A stretch of 28,987 bases of DNA from Baffinella frigidus (Eukaryota > Cryptophyceae > Cryptomonadales > Baffinellaceae), in the NCBI GenBank assembly GCA_026770585.1, contig MU646314.1:218876-247862 (forward strand). Direction: 5' to 3'. The translations under genes were made by a program, and so were the position numbers. Shown piece after piece: positions 1 to 11,000 of the stretch. How positions within the stretch are numbered: position 1 is the first letter of the stretch; each line of letters begins with the position of its first letter. The notes beneath the pieces were generated by a model. It saw only the letters and a list, made by a program, of their open reading frames with translations. It made no database searches and was not told the origin of the DNA.

Positions 1-699
1 GTGTTTGGTGTTTGGGGTTTGGGGTTTGAGGTTTAGGGTTTGGCGAGGTTGGGTGGAGGTGTGGAGGTGTGGAGGGGTTTGGAGTTTTCAACCCCAACCT
101 AGGGGCTAGGGATTTCTAGTTTCTGGATTCTGGCTTGGGGTTTAGGGCGTAGGGGTTAGGGGTGGTGTGGTTCAGGTGGTTCAGGGGTGGAGGAACGCAT
201 CCTGGAGTGCATGGGGCTCTCAACCACGTGTTTTCACATCAAGACGCGAAAACACGCGGCCCTTCAAATGACCATGTTATGGTGTTCGTGAAACGTACCT
301 GTTCGCCTCCGGGTGCGGGCTAGGGTCTAGGGTGTAGGGTGTAGGGTGTAGGGTGTAGGGTGTAGGGTGTAGGGTGTAGGGTCTAAGGTCTAGGGTCTAG
401 GGTCTAGGGTCTAGGGTCTAGGGTCTAGGGTGTAGGGTGTAGGGTTTAAGGTCGGAACCTCCGGGTTTGCGAAGGCCGGTGGCGGGCGTGATCTCCCCGT
501 CCCCCAAATACCTGCCATCGCGGGTTTGCGTCACGCCTATTCCGGTAGGGCTTAGGGTTTAGGGTTTAGGGTTTAGGTTAAGAACTTATGGTATATGGTT
601 TATGGTTTATGGTTTATGGTTTATGGTTTATGGTTTATGGTTTGGGGTTTATGGTTTAGGGTGCAGGGTCTAGGTTTTAGGTTTCCAATTTAGGGTTTA

Positions 700-755
700 G
701 GGTTTCGGGAGTCGGGCCTGGTGTAAAGCGCGAGGTCGGTTGTGAGGATGCGAGT
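700..755 (-). pseudogene. Echo of exon 18, 3' part
   Basis: Plus strand GTTTCGGGAGTCGGGCCTGG followed by TGTAAAGCGCGAGGTCGGTT matches exon 18 and its flank at 920-970 with few changes, ending before the conserved DFTA part. Confidence 0.8.
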
Positions 756-828
756 CTATGGTTCAGGTTCTAGGGTATAGGGTTGAAGGATGCGGGTTTA
801 GGGTTTAGGGGTTCGGGTTTGGAGTCAT

Positions 829-861
829 GGTTTCGGGAGTCGGACCTGGTGTGAGGTGCGA
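829..861 (-). pseudogene. Echo of exon 18, short
   Basis: GTTTCGGGAGTCGGACCTGG then TGTGAGGTGCGAGTC, a more decayed copy of the exon 18 3' end. Confidence 0.7.
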
Positions 862-909
862 GTCTAGGGTGTAGGGTGTAGGGTCTAGCTAGGGTCTAGG
901 GTTTAGGGT

Positions 910-1023
910 TCAGGATCTAGGTTTCTGGTTTCGGGAGTCGGACCTGGTGTAAAGCGCGAGATCGATTGAGAGGATGCGCGCAGGCTTGTCGGACAGGACC
1001 GTCGCCGTGAAGTCCAGCTCCAC
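910..1023 (-). CDS. Exon 18: last coding exon, DFTATVLS
   Basis: Residues 493-529: [20 protein letters not shown] then [10 protein letters not shown] and a short tail to TGA (rc of 910-912). Matches the family 'V.DFTA.V....RLL.I...LY'. Acceptor GGTTCAG|GTG. The stop lies in telomere-like sequence; an alternative is splicing at ACCAG|GTCCGA (about 931) into an exon beyond the window. Confidence 0.72.
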   Translation of the reverse strand: MELDFTATVLSDKPARILSIDLALYTRSDSRNQKPRS

Positions 1024-4000
1024 CTGAACCGGCGTGTTTTCGCGATTATAAAACGATATTTAACACATTTTGTGTGTCGGACACACACGCAGCGGCAGAA
1101 ACGGTGCGTTTTCGCGGGTCATACACACGCTCGTGTCCACATTGCGCCGGTCGATGGACAGATCCACCTGAAACCGCGCGTTTTCGCCGCCATAAAACGC
1201 TATTAAAAACACGCCGTGTCTCGGATACACACGCGGCGCGTTTTCGCGGTTCAGACACATTTCCTAAGGCCCCCTGGTACAACACCGCCAACCCCAAAAG
1301 ACCAAAAACCTTCACTGCGGGAGGGCGGGTGGTAGGGTGGTCCACTGAACCCTAAACCCTAAACCCTAGCCCCTAGACCCTCCTCCCTTTCAAACCCTAA
1401 CCTACAGACTCGAGGAGGAGGGGGAGCAGTGACCCTAAACCGAAATACAATTCATGAGGGGACGCGATGCACGAAACCATAAATCCTAAACCCGAACCCG
1501 CAGCCCTGATCCCAAACCCCCAAACCCAGCCGTACCACTTTTGCGCACCTCGAGGACGTTCCTACAGATCCAACCCCTAACACCCAAACCCCAACCCCTA
1601 ACATTCAAACCCTAACCCCTCACCCCTCATCCCCAAACCCCTAATATTCAAATCCTAACCCCTAACCCCCTAACCCTAACCCCTAACCCTAACCCCTAAG
1701 CCCCAAACCCTAGCCCCTAACCCTAACCCCTAACCCCCAAACCCTAACCCCTAACCTCCAAACCCTGACCCCTAACCCTAACCCCTAACCCCTAACCCCC
1801 AAAACCTCATCCCGAAACCGTGACCCCAAACCCCCAAACCCTAACCCTGTGCGTGATACCGATTTGCGGTCCTCGAGAACGTTGCGGCAGAAGACGTCCC
1901 ACCAACCCCTAACCCCTACCTCTTAGCTTCACGGATACAGTCCATCTAAACGATTTGTACTAGAATCTTATCCAGTTGCATTGGATTCTAACCGCATTTC
2001 CCCCGGATATCCGGGGGGAAAGGGTTCCTTTCCGGGGGGAAAGGAACTCGGCCGCTGCTAAGTGGACCGCACCCCTCCCCCCCTTGCGTCATCCCTTAAA
2101 TGGCCAGGGGGTCGAATTCGACCCCCAAGAGGTCCTAGGCAGGTCCTAGGGCCCTACGGTAGGGCGTATGAGCCTGCTGGCCACTTGAGGGATACAGCGC
2201 CATTCGGGGTGCAGGGTTCTCAGAGTTCTTCAGGGCCACGTAAGAGGTATCATACCGATTTGCGGTCCTCGAGAACGATGCGGCAGAAGACGTCCCACCA
2301 ACCCCTAACCCCCAAACCCAACCCCCTAACCCCTGACCGCAACCCCCCCCCCCGCCCTCCCACCCTGCGTCATCCCATAAGTGGCGAGGGGGTCCAAATA
2401 TACCCGAGGGGGTCCAAATATACCCTTTCAGGGCAGGTCCCTACGGTAGGGCGTATGAGCCTACTGGGCACTTAAGGGGTATCATACCGATTTGCGGTCC
2501 TCAAGAACGTTGCGGCAGAAGAAGTCCCACCAACCCCTAACCCCTACCCGCAAAACCCTCCCCGCCCCCCCTTTGCGTTATACCAATCCGGGAAATGGTA
2601 GTTTTCTTTCAAGCTGGCTGGCAACGAAAATTACTTCACACATCAAAGAAGTGTGTAGTAATTTTCGTGAATATACTTTGTTCCCGGATGAGTACCGATT
2701 TGCGGTCCTCGAGAACGTTGCGGCAGAAGACGTCCCACGGGCCCTTGACGCTGCTGAACTTCTCCTTCCCCGCATACACCTGCGATCGAGGCGGTTGACT
2801 AAACCGCTGCGAACAAGACGGTTGACTAAACGGGCGGAAAAGCGGGGTTTACTGAACAAACAAAAAGCGCGTTTTAATAAATTATCGACCGCGATGAGGT
2901 AGAGGACGAGGTTGGACGGGGCGGAAGGGCCCTACCACTCGAGGCTGGAAGAGGGAGTATTTTAAATGTGGGGTTGTTAAATTTAGTACCAGTCACGGGC
3001 AGACTTGGTCACGTAGCTGCGAGATATCCCGCAGCTACGTGACCAAACGCCCCTATTTGTGTAAAAATCACTATACACTCCCCCCCTCCCTTCACTTGTA
3101 AAATAAATCCTGTTTTAAAATAGTCACACTTCTAGCCTCGAGTGGTAGTGGCTACACGTCAGCACCAATAAATCTATCCTCAACCTGGGGTGATTTTACA
3201 GTGAATCCACTATTTGAGACGTATAGCCTCAAGCACGAAACCGCAACTGGTTGCCTGCGCCGGGCTGGTTGTAGGCCAGGACGGTAACAGAATAACTGAA
3301 CCGGGGGGGGTGGGGTTGTACACGGCAACGGTCAGGTTAGTCAACAACCGTGGGAGGACTCTGTCAAAAAAGTACCGATATTAATACCGGAACACTTAAT
3401 ACCGGTTCACCTTTGAGGGCTTCCACTGTACCGAGGCCGGCTCGTCTTCAGGCGCATAGACGTTGGGACATCTCCAGGCGTGAGAGTGATAGAGAAGAAA
3501 CAGAAGGAGGAGAACTGAATGAGGTCAGTCTGATTCGCAGGCAGGGATTCTCGTATTGTAGCACGCCCTTGGAGGAATTCGTACACATAATTTGGCCAAG
3601 GGAGGTCAGTCAACAGCCGCGGGGGGACTGTGTCCTGCCCGCTCAGAGTTACGCGCCTAGCAAATGCCGGGTCCCACGCGACGATGACCTGTTTATCAGA
3701 TCCCTCTTGTTTTCAAAGACAACTCGCCTTCAATCGCCCATAAATCTGTCAACTAATCCAGATTCCGGATTAAAATACTTTTACAAATGCAGGAATAATT
3801 GCGCGGCCCCAGCGCCAATGGCTCCAATACCCGCGCGCGCCCAGATGCAATGGCTCTGTAGGGTGTGACCTGAAGGTTTCCGTCGAGCATCATGGTCTTA
3901 TCCGGGGAAATCTATTTTTCTTTCATTTGATGGCAATCAAAATTACTACACAGATTATTTTATATTACTACTAAGAACGAATTGTGTAGTAATTTTCGTT

Positions 4001-4924
4001 GCCATCAAATGAAAGAAAAATAGATTTCCCCGGATAAGGTCTGCTCCCCTGTACCCGCGCGGCCCCAGCGCCAATGGCTCCAATACCCACGCGCGCCCAG
4101 ATCCAATGGCTCTGGCAACTCCTTAACCGACGTCAATGGTGCACGGGTCGTGTTAGGTCGAAGAAATCTAGGCCGGATCCGGTTGGAATTAGGGGACCTG
4201 GAGGTTCCCGTCGAGGACCATGCAGAACTTGCTGGTCTGCTCCCCGATGTGAAAATTCTTGTGGGTGTGGCCTATATATGATAGATGGACGGCTTATTTG
4301 GACGTGACGGCAGTAACTTTTTGTACCGGCTTGTACCTTTTTGTACCGCCTTGTTACAGCCCGGTACTACTTTCGGAACGTGACAGCAGTACACGGACAC
4401 CTGGAGGTTCCCGTCGAGGACCATGCAGAACTTGCTGGTCTGCTCCCCGATTTTGTAGAGATCGAGCGGCTCGTCCCCTTCCCTGCGCTTCAGAATCGGC
4501 GCGTCCTGCGCGGTTTGGGGTTTGGGGTTTGGGGTTTGGGGTTTGGGGTTTGGGGTTTGGGGTTTGGGGTTTGGGGTTTGGGGTGTAGGGTGTAGGGTGT
4601 GGAGTTTAGGGATTAAGGTTTGGGGATTAGGGTTTGGGTTTGGGTGTAGGGTGTAGGGTTTAGGGTTCAGGGTTCAGGGTTCAGGGTGTAGGGTGTAGGG
4701 TTTAGGGTGTAGGGTGTAGGGTGCGTCTGAGCTTGATGCGGTGAGCGAGAGCGACAAGGGAGATAGTCTTGGTCCCGAACAGCGGCGCGATCTTCCACAG
4801 GAGGCTGTCCCGTTCCTCAATTCAAACCCCAATTTTTAAAATGTGTAGTAATTTTCACACGTTTGGTCACGTGACCACACACTTTCCGTGCAGCCACGTG
4901 ACCAACTCCCCACAAAACGAGATA

Positions 4925-4959
<35 letters not shown>

Positions 4960-5060
4960 TCTCCCTCTCTCCCTCTCTCCCTCTCTCTCTCGCGTCTGAC
5001 CTTGATGAGCTGAAACGAGATAGACTCTCTCTCCCTCTCTCTGTCTCTCTCTGTCTCTCT

Positions 5061-5091
<31 letters not shown>

Positions 5092-8006
5092 CCTCTCTCT
5101 CTCGCGTCTGACCTTGATGAGCTGCGAGAGATTGACGCGCGAGATTGTCTTGGTCCCGAACAGCGGCGTGAACTTGTCCTGCGTTAGGGTTTAGGATTTA
5201 CGGTTTAGGATTGAGGGTTTAGGGTTAGGGTTTTGGGTTTAGGGTTTATGGTGTAGGGTTCAGTGTTCAAGTAGTGGTATCAAGGGTTAAGGGCTCCCTA
5301 AACCCTAAACCCTCAACCCTCAACCCTCAACCCTACACCCTGGGTGTGGTAACGCTGACGAGCTGGTAGGTTTCCCGGAGAGCAGCGTAGACTTTTCGTC
5401 GGAAAACGTCTGAGCTGGTCTCTAGGAGGCGTAGGGAATGCCTGCGTCCAATGCCCTATGCTAATGCTTTAATGTGCTTGGTGAATCATTTTACTCCGAT
5501 TAAAGCTCCACAAGAATATCGAACCTTGGTTAACCTCGCTTTCGAAATACGGAATGGACAGGAGCGTACGCTCCTGTCCAAGAAGGAAGAAACGGCCTCG
5601 GCCTCCGCGACGAGGAGGGTGGCCTCTTACCGCTCCTTGCCTTCAACGAAATTCACTACACAATTTGATCTGCCTAGTAATAGTAGAGCGTTCACCCTAG
5701 TAATAGTAGAGCGTTGGTGTAGTAACTAGCAATAGCGTTTGTCTAGTAAATTACCCGCAGGAATGACGACACAGCCTCGCCTTCCGCGACGGGTAGGCCC
5801 TAACCCCCAAACCCCACCCCCTCCAGCCCCAGCGTGGTCCTCAACCCCCACCCCCACCCCCTAAACCCCCACCCCCACCCCCTCAAGCCCGCGCACGCAC
5901 CCGCAGGAACGACGACACGGCCTCGGCCTCGGCGACGGGGAGGGTAGCCTCCTGGCGCTCCTTGGCTTCGAGGTACTGGAGGAGGGGGTGCTCGAAGGGC
6001 AGCGCGCCCCCGCCCGCCACCTGATGCGTCAGAGAGGTGTTATTATTGCCTAGAGGTTATCCAAAATCCCTTGGAAGTCCGGTGTGTGGCTGCGGTGGTG
6101 TCAACACGGTCTCGAGAGAGATTGGTGATTTGTTGGTGGCGCTCACGCCCGCCACCTGCGACGAACCAGCAAGATGCTCCTTGTGAACACCAACTGCCTC
6201 GGTGTGGGTGCTCCAAGGGCAGCGCGCCCCCACCCGCCACCTGATATGTGAGACCGTGTTGACACCACCGCAGCCCCACAGCGGACTTGGAAGGGATTTT
6301 GAATAACCCCTAAGCGATACGACCGCGAGGAACTAGCAAGAGGCTCCGTATCAACACCACCACAGCTTACATCTGTGGTGTGGTGTGGTTACAACTTACA
6401 TTTGTGGTGTGGTTACAACTTACATTTGTGGTGTGGTTACAACTTACATTGCACCACCACAGCTTACGCAAATGCGTTGATTACCCGCCACCTGCGATGA
6501 ACTAGCAAGAGGCTCCTTGTGAACACCAACACCAACTGCCTCGGTGTGGGTGGTTGAAGGGCAGCGCGCCCCCGCCCGCCACCTCAAGTGTGTGAGAGAG
6601 ATTGGTAATTCATTGCTAAGATTGGTAATTTATTGGTATACCCCCCCTATGTCCCTACGGATTGCCTACAGTAGGGTCCTAGGTCTTATTGCTTATGGGT
6701 TATTTAAAACCCCTTCGAAGTCCGCTGTGTGGACAGAAGAAGCAGACGCAGAAGCAAATGGGGCTCAAATCGGTAACGCGGACGAGCTGGTAATGAGAGG
6801 GCCCGCAACCTGGCGAGCTACGTTCTTTTTCTCTCCGTGCGCAGTTGACTAAACCGCGCAGGTTCTGTACCCCAGCGCCCCCCCCCTTGTACCAGAACCC
6901 CCCAGATTAGTCAACCGTCAGAAAGAAGGCTCGCAACCTGGCGGGCGATGTTCTCCTTCTCCTCCTTGCGCGATTTGAATAACCCCTAAGCAATAATACC
7001 TAGGACCCTACGGTAGGCAATCCGTAGGGGCATAGAGGGGGTCCCTACGGATAAAAAGGCTCAAAACCTGACGGGCGATGTTCTCCTTCTCCTCCTTGCG
7101 AGTGTTCTCTCCGGACGGGAGGTTGTCCTGCTCGTCAAGGATCTCCTCCTGCAGGCCACGCTATGTCACAAGTGGGGTTTTCACACACACTCGTTCGCAA
7201 TAGATGGCTTATCCCGGTACAAATTCTTTTTAAAAAACGTTGTAGCGCCCACGAAGAGCTACAATTTCCAACACTTTTGGCGTGTTTCCCGGGTAGAATC
7301 AACTTTACGTGTGCTCTCCGGACGGGAGGTTGTCCTGCTCGTCGAGGACCTCCTCCTGCAGGTTGCGAGCCCCCACCCACGCGTCAGGTCCACGCAACGC
7401 ACCGATCTGCTAAGCCCTCTGTCTGTGGGGGCCAGCCCGAGCCCTCTGGCACAAGCGGTGTAAGTAGCAGTCGATCACCTTCCGAAAGGCTTAGTCAGGA
7501 TAATTTCGTTAATTCCGATTCATGAAAGAGGATCGTCGATGTCAGCCCGTGTCGTCCCCAACCAAGGACCGGGGCTGTCAGGTGAAATCCCGATTTCAAA
7601 TCGGCGATTTGAATTCAAATCGGCGATTTGAATTCAACGCGCGGTGACTGGACATCACGGCTAGATTTTGTGGAAACCCACTGGTCGGTATTTTCCGACC
7701 AGTTTCCACCAAACCTGGTAATGGCCAGTTTTCGAGCGTTCAACTTAAACACCGCCATGTCCAGTTTTCGAACATTCTATTTTTTCTATATAAACACTTG
7801 GTGGGATGAGGTTGCGAGCCCCACACGAGTCAGGGTGGCAGCCATCAAACCTACCACTTAGCAGCCACCGGGGGCTTCACGGATACAGTCCATCTAAACC
7901 ATCTGTACTAGAATCTCATCCAATGGATTCCAACCGGATTTTCGCCTTGCTTTCAAGGCGAAAAGGACCTCGGCCGCTGCTAAGTGGGTATACATGCATG
8001 CATTCA

Positions 8007-8041
<35 letters not shown>

Positions 8042-11000
8042 ATGTATGTATGTATGTATGTATGTATGTATGTATGTATGTATGCATGTATCTAGCTAAG
8101 TGGCCGGAATACCTGGCGGACGAGGTTGCGAGCCCCCCCACGAGTCAGGGTGTTCATCACACAAGGCTTGTGCGATGAGCAGAGACGCAGGCCGCCGAAA
8201 TCAGCAAAAATGTACAGGATGCCGAAATAATTGAAAAATACTAAGAGCTGCCGAAATAATTGAAAAATGGTAAGAGTTTGGCGTTCGTGTACGAGCACCG
8301 TCAACTTTTACCGGTGCTGGCAACTTCGATGCACACCGCATATCGCGCGCCCTACGAGGAAGGCTGCAAGCCCTCCAGGCCACACAGCGGACTTCGAAGG
8401 GATTTTGAATAACCCATGAGCGATAAGACCTAGGACCCTACGGTAGGCATTCCGTGGGGACATAGGGGGGGTTCCCACGGATAAGGTAACGAAAAAAGGC
8501 TTGGATTTGACGATGTTTTCCCTGCGTAGCCCGCTGTGTGGGAGAGTGTGACACCATTTATCAAGCGGTAGAGCTGGTTACGATATCTGTTTGAAACTGC
8601 GGAGACGAACTGGCATTTGAGTCTACATCCTCATCCCTAAACCCTGAATCCCATGCAAAGGATCTTCAGGTCGCTCGCAGGATTTAACGCCTACCACTCG
8701 AGGCTGGAAGAGGGGGCATGTTAAATGTGGGGTTGTTAAATTTAGTACCAGTCACGGGCATGCTTGGTCACGTAGCTCAAGTGAGGAGCTACGTCACCAA
8801 ATGCCCCTATGTGTATGAAAATTACTACACATTTCTTTTCCCCCCTTCACTTGTGAAAGAATCCCTGTTTTAAAATGGTTACATTTCTAGCCTCGAGTGG
8901 TAGTCGACCGTCGTGTGTGGATGCGATCTCTCGCGTGCAGAATCGCTTCGAGGTTTAGGGTTCAGGGTGTGGGGTTTGGGGATTAGGGATTAGGTTTCAG
9001 GGATTAGGATCTCGGGTTTAGGGGTGAAGGTTTAGGGTTGAGGGTTTAGGGATTGGGTTTATGGATTAGGGATTAGGGCTTAGGGTTGAGGGATTGGGTC
9101 TATGGATTCGGGTGTAGGGTTCAGGGACAAGGGAAGGGTTTAGGGTCCAGGGTTTAGGGTTTAGGGTTTAGTGTGTAGGGATTGAGTATTAGGGTTGAGG
9201 GTTGTAGGGTTTGGTGTTTGGGGTTTTGGGTTTGGGGTTGAGGGGTCTCTTGCCTGGAGGATCTCCTCGATCAGATCCTGTCCCTACAGATGGCCTAACG
9301 TAGGGTCCTATGGATTATTCAGTGATGGGTTATTCACGAAATCCCTTTGCAGTCCGCTGTGTGGTTCGACCATCGTGCGTGGATGGGATCTCTCTTCTGG
9401 GGGAGATCTCTTCGAGGATTGAGGTTTCGGGTTTCGGGTTTCGGGGTTCGGGTTTAGGGACTAGGGATAAGGGTGTAGGGTTGAAGAGAGTAGGGGTCTC
9501 TCGCCTGAAGGATCTCCTCGATCAGATCCTCGATGGTGATGATTCCGACCTGCCCAAGGCGCGTAAAGCATTGAGCGTGTGCTTTCGGGATTGGGGTTTC
9601 GGGTTTCGGTCGGGATCTTATCCGGGGAAACCTGTTTTTCTTTGATTTCCTGGCAACAAAAATTACTACACAAATGCTTTGATATTACTAGTAAAGAACG
9701 AATTGTGTAGTAACTTTCGTTGCCAGGATAGTGATATTAAAGCGTTTGTGTAGTAATTTTCGTTGCCAGGAAACGAAAGAAAAATTGTTACCCCGGATAT
9801 GATCATCACAATCGCAGGTCTGAACCTGATCCTCGATCAGATCTCGATTGCGATGATTGCGACCTGCAACGAGAGCGGTGTGTGTGTGTGTGAGAGAGAG
9901 AGGGAGAGAGAGAGAGAGAGGGAGAGAGAGGGAGAGGGAGAGGGAGAGGGAGAGAGAGAGAGAGGGGGAGAGAGAGGGAGAGGGAGAGGGAGAGGGAGAG
10001 AGAGAGAGAGGGGGAGAGAGAGCATCACAGTTGCGCTTTCGGGGTTAGGGGTTTCGGGTTTCGGGGGTAGGGTTTCGGGTTTTGAGTTTCGGGCTTCGGA
10101 CTTCGGGATCAGATCCTCGATGGTGATGATTCCGACTTGCCCAAGGCGCGGCACGCATTGAGCGTGTGCTTCCGCGTTTTGGTTTTGGGGGACCGGGTTT
10201 TGGGTGTTGGGTTTCGGGTTTCTGGTTTTGGCTTAAGATTTAGGATGTGAAGTTTGGGTTTTGTGGCTTGGGGTCTGGGCTTCCGAGTTTCGGATTTCGG
10301 GTTTCGGGAGTGGGGTTTCAGGTTTCAGGTTTCGGGTCTCTGGTGTCGGGTTCAGGGTTTCGGGGTTACCGTTTTGTAGTAAGGATTTCAGGGTTTCGGG
10401 ATTACCGTTGTGTAGCAAGGATTTCAGGGTTTCGGGATTACCGTTTTGTAGTAGGGATCGGTGTCGTCTTCGCTGACAACAGTCTTGACGAGCGCCATGT
10501 GGCTCCTCCCCGACTTGAAGAGGTTCATCAGCACTGTTTCGGTCCGGGTTGGGGTTTAGGGTTTAGGGTTTAGGGTTTAGGGTTTAGGGTTTGGGGTTTG
10601 GGGTTTGGGGTTTGGGGTTTGGGGTTTAAGGTTTAGTGGACAGAGTGTGAGTTTCATCTGAACTGTTTGCAGAAGTCTGTCAGGAAGTCTGCAAGAGGTT
10701 CATCACTGTTTGCAGATGGTCTGGAAACAGTATGCGGTGCATCAACACAGTTTGAAGCGGGTTGGGCACACTCTAGCTCTGTCCCACTTTGATTCGGGCT
10801 CCTCATCAATTCGCCTCCCCCAAAATTTCACATGTGAATTTCCTTGGGGGGGGGGCAAAATTCACCTTGGAAATGGGGGGGGGGGGCGAATTGATGAGGA
10901 GCCCACATCAAGTGGGACAGAGCTAGACACTCCACTCGAGGCTAGAAATGTGACCATTTTAAAACTGGGATTCTTTTACAAGTGAAGAAAAAAAAAGGTG

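Larger units (their letters stand above)
1..909. repeat. Degenerate telomere-like arrays downstream of the CNNM stop
   Basis: Plus strand carries runs of GTGTAGG, GTCTAGG, TTTAGGG and TATGGTT variants, changing every few units. No gene seen. Echoes of exon 18 sit at 700-755 and 829-861. The arrays are too variable, and too common elsewhere in the window, to be a chromosome end. Confidence 0.85.

Noticed and set aside
1-909. A true chromosome end (telomere)
   Set aside because: The units are highly degenerate, mixed, and the same arrays occur inside introns throughout the window; no long uniform terminal tract.
3350-3868. 172-codon plus-strand frame as a gene
   Set aside because: Lies in intron 16, crosses a duplicated non-coding segment, no codon bias, no recognisable domain.
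3805-4112. Additional CNNM exon reading [18 protein letters not shown]
   Set aside because: Phase did not fit and the true following exon (VYAGKEKF.. at 2696-2779) was found; the segment is a duplicated intronic block.
5340-5430. Extra exon between exons 14 and 15 (ACGTTTTCCGACGAAAAG..)
   Set aside because: Exon 14 joins exon 15 directly in phase and matches family spacing; the candidate has no in-phase donor.
6361-6470. CRISPR-like array (repeated GTGGTGTGGTTACAACTTAC)
   Set aside because: Units are contiguous without unique spacers; a simple tandem repeat in a eukaryotic intron.
7984-8178. Cysteine-rich small protein frames
   Set aside because: They arise only from translating the TGTC/TGTA microsatellite.
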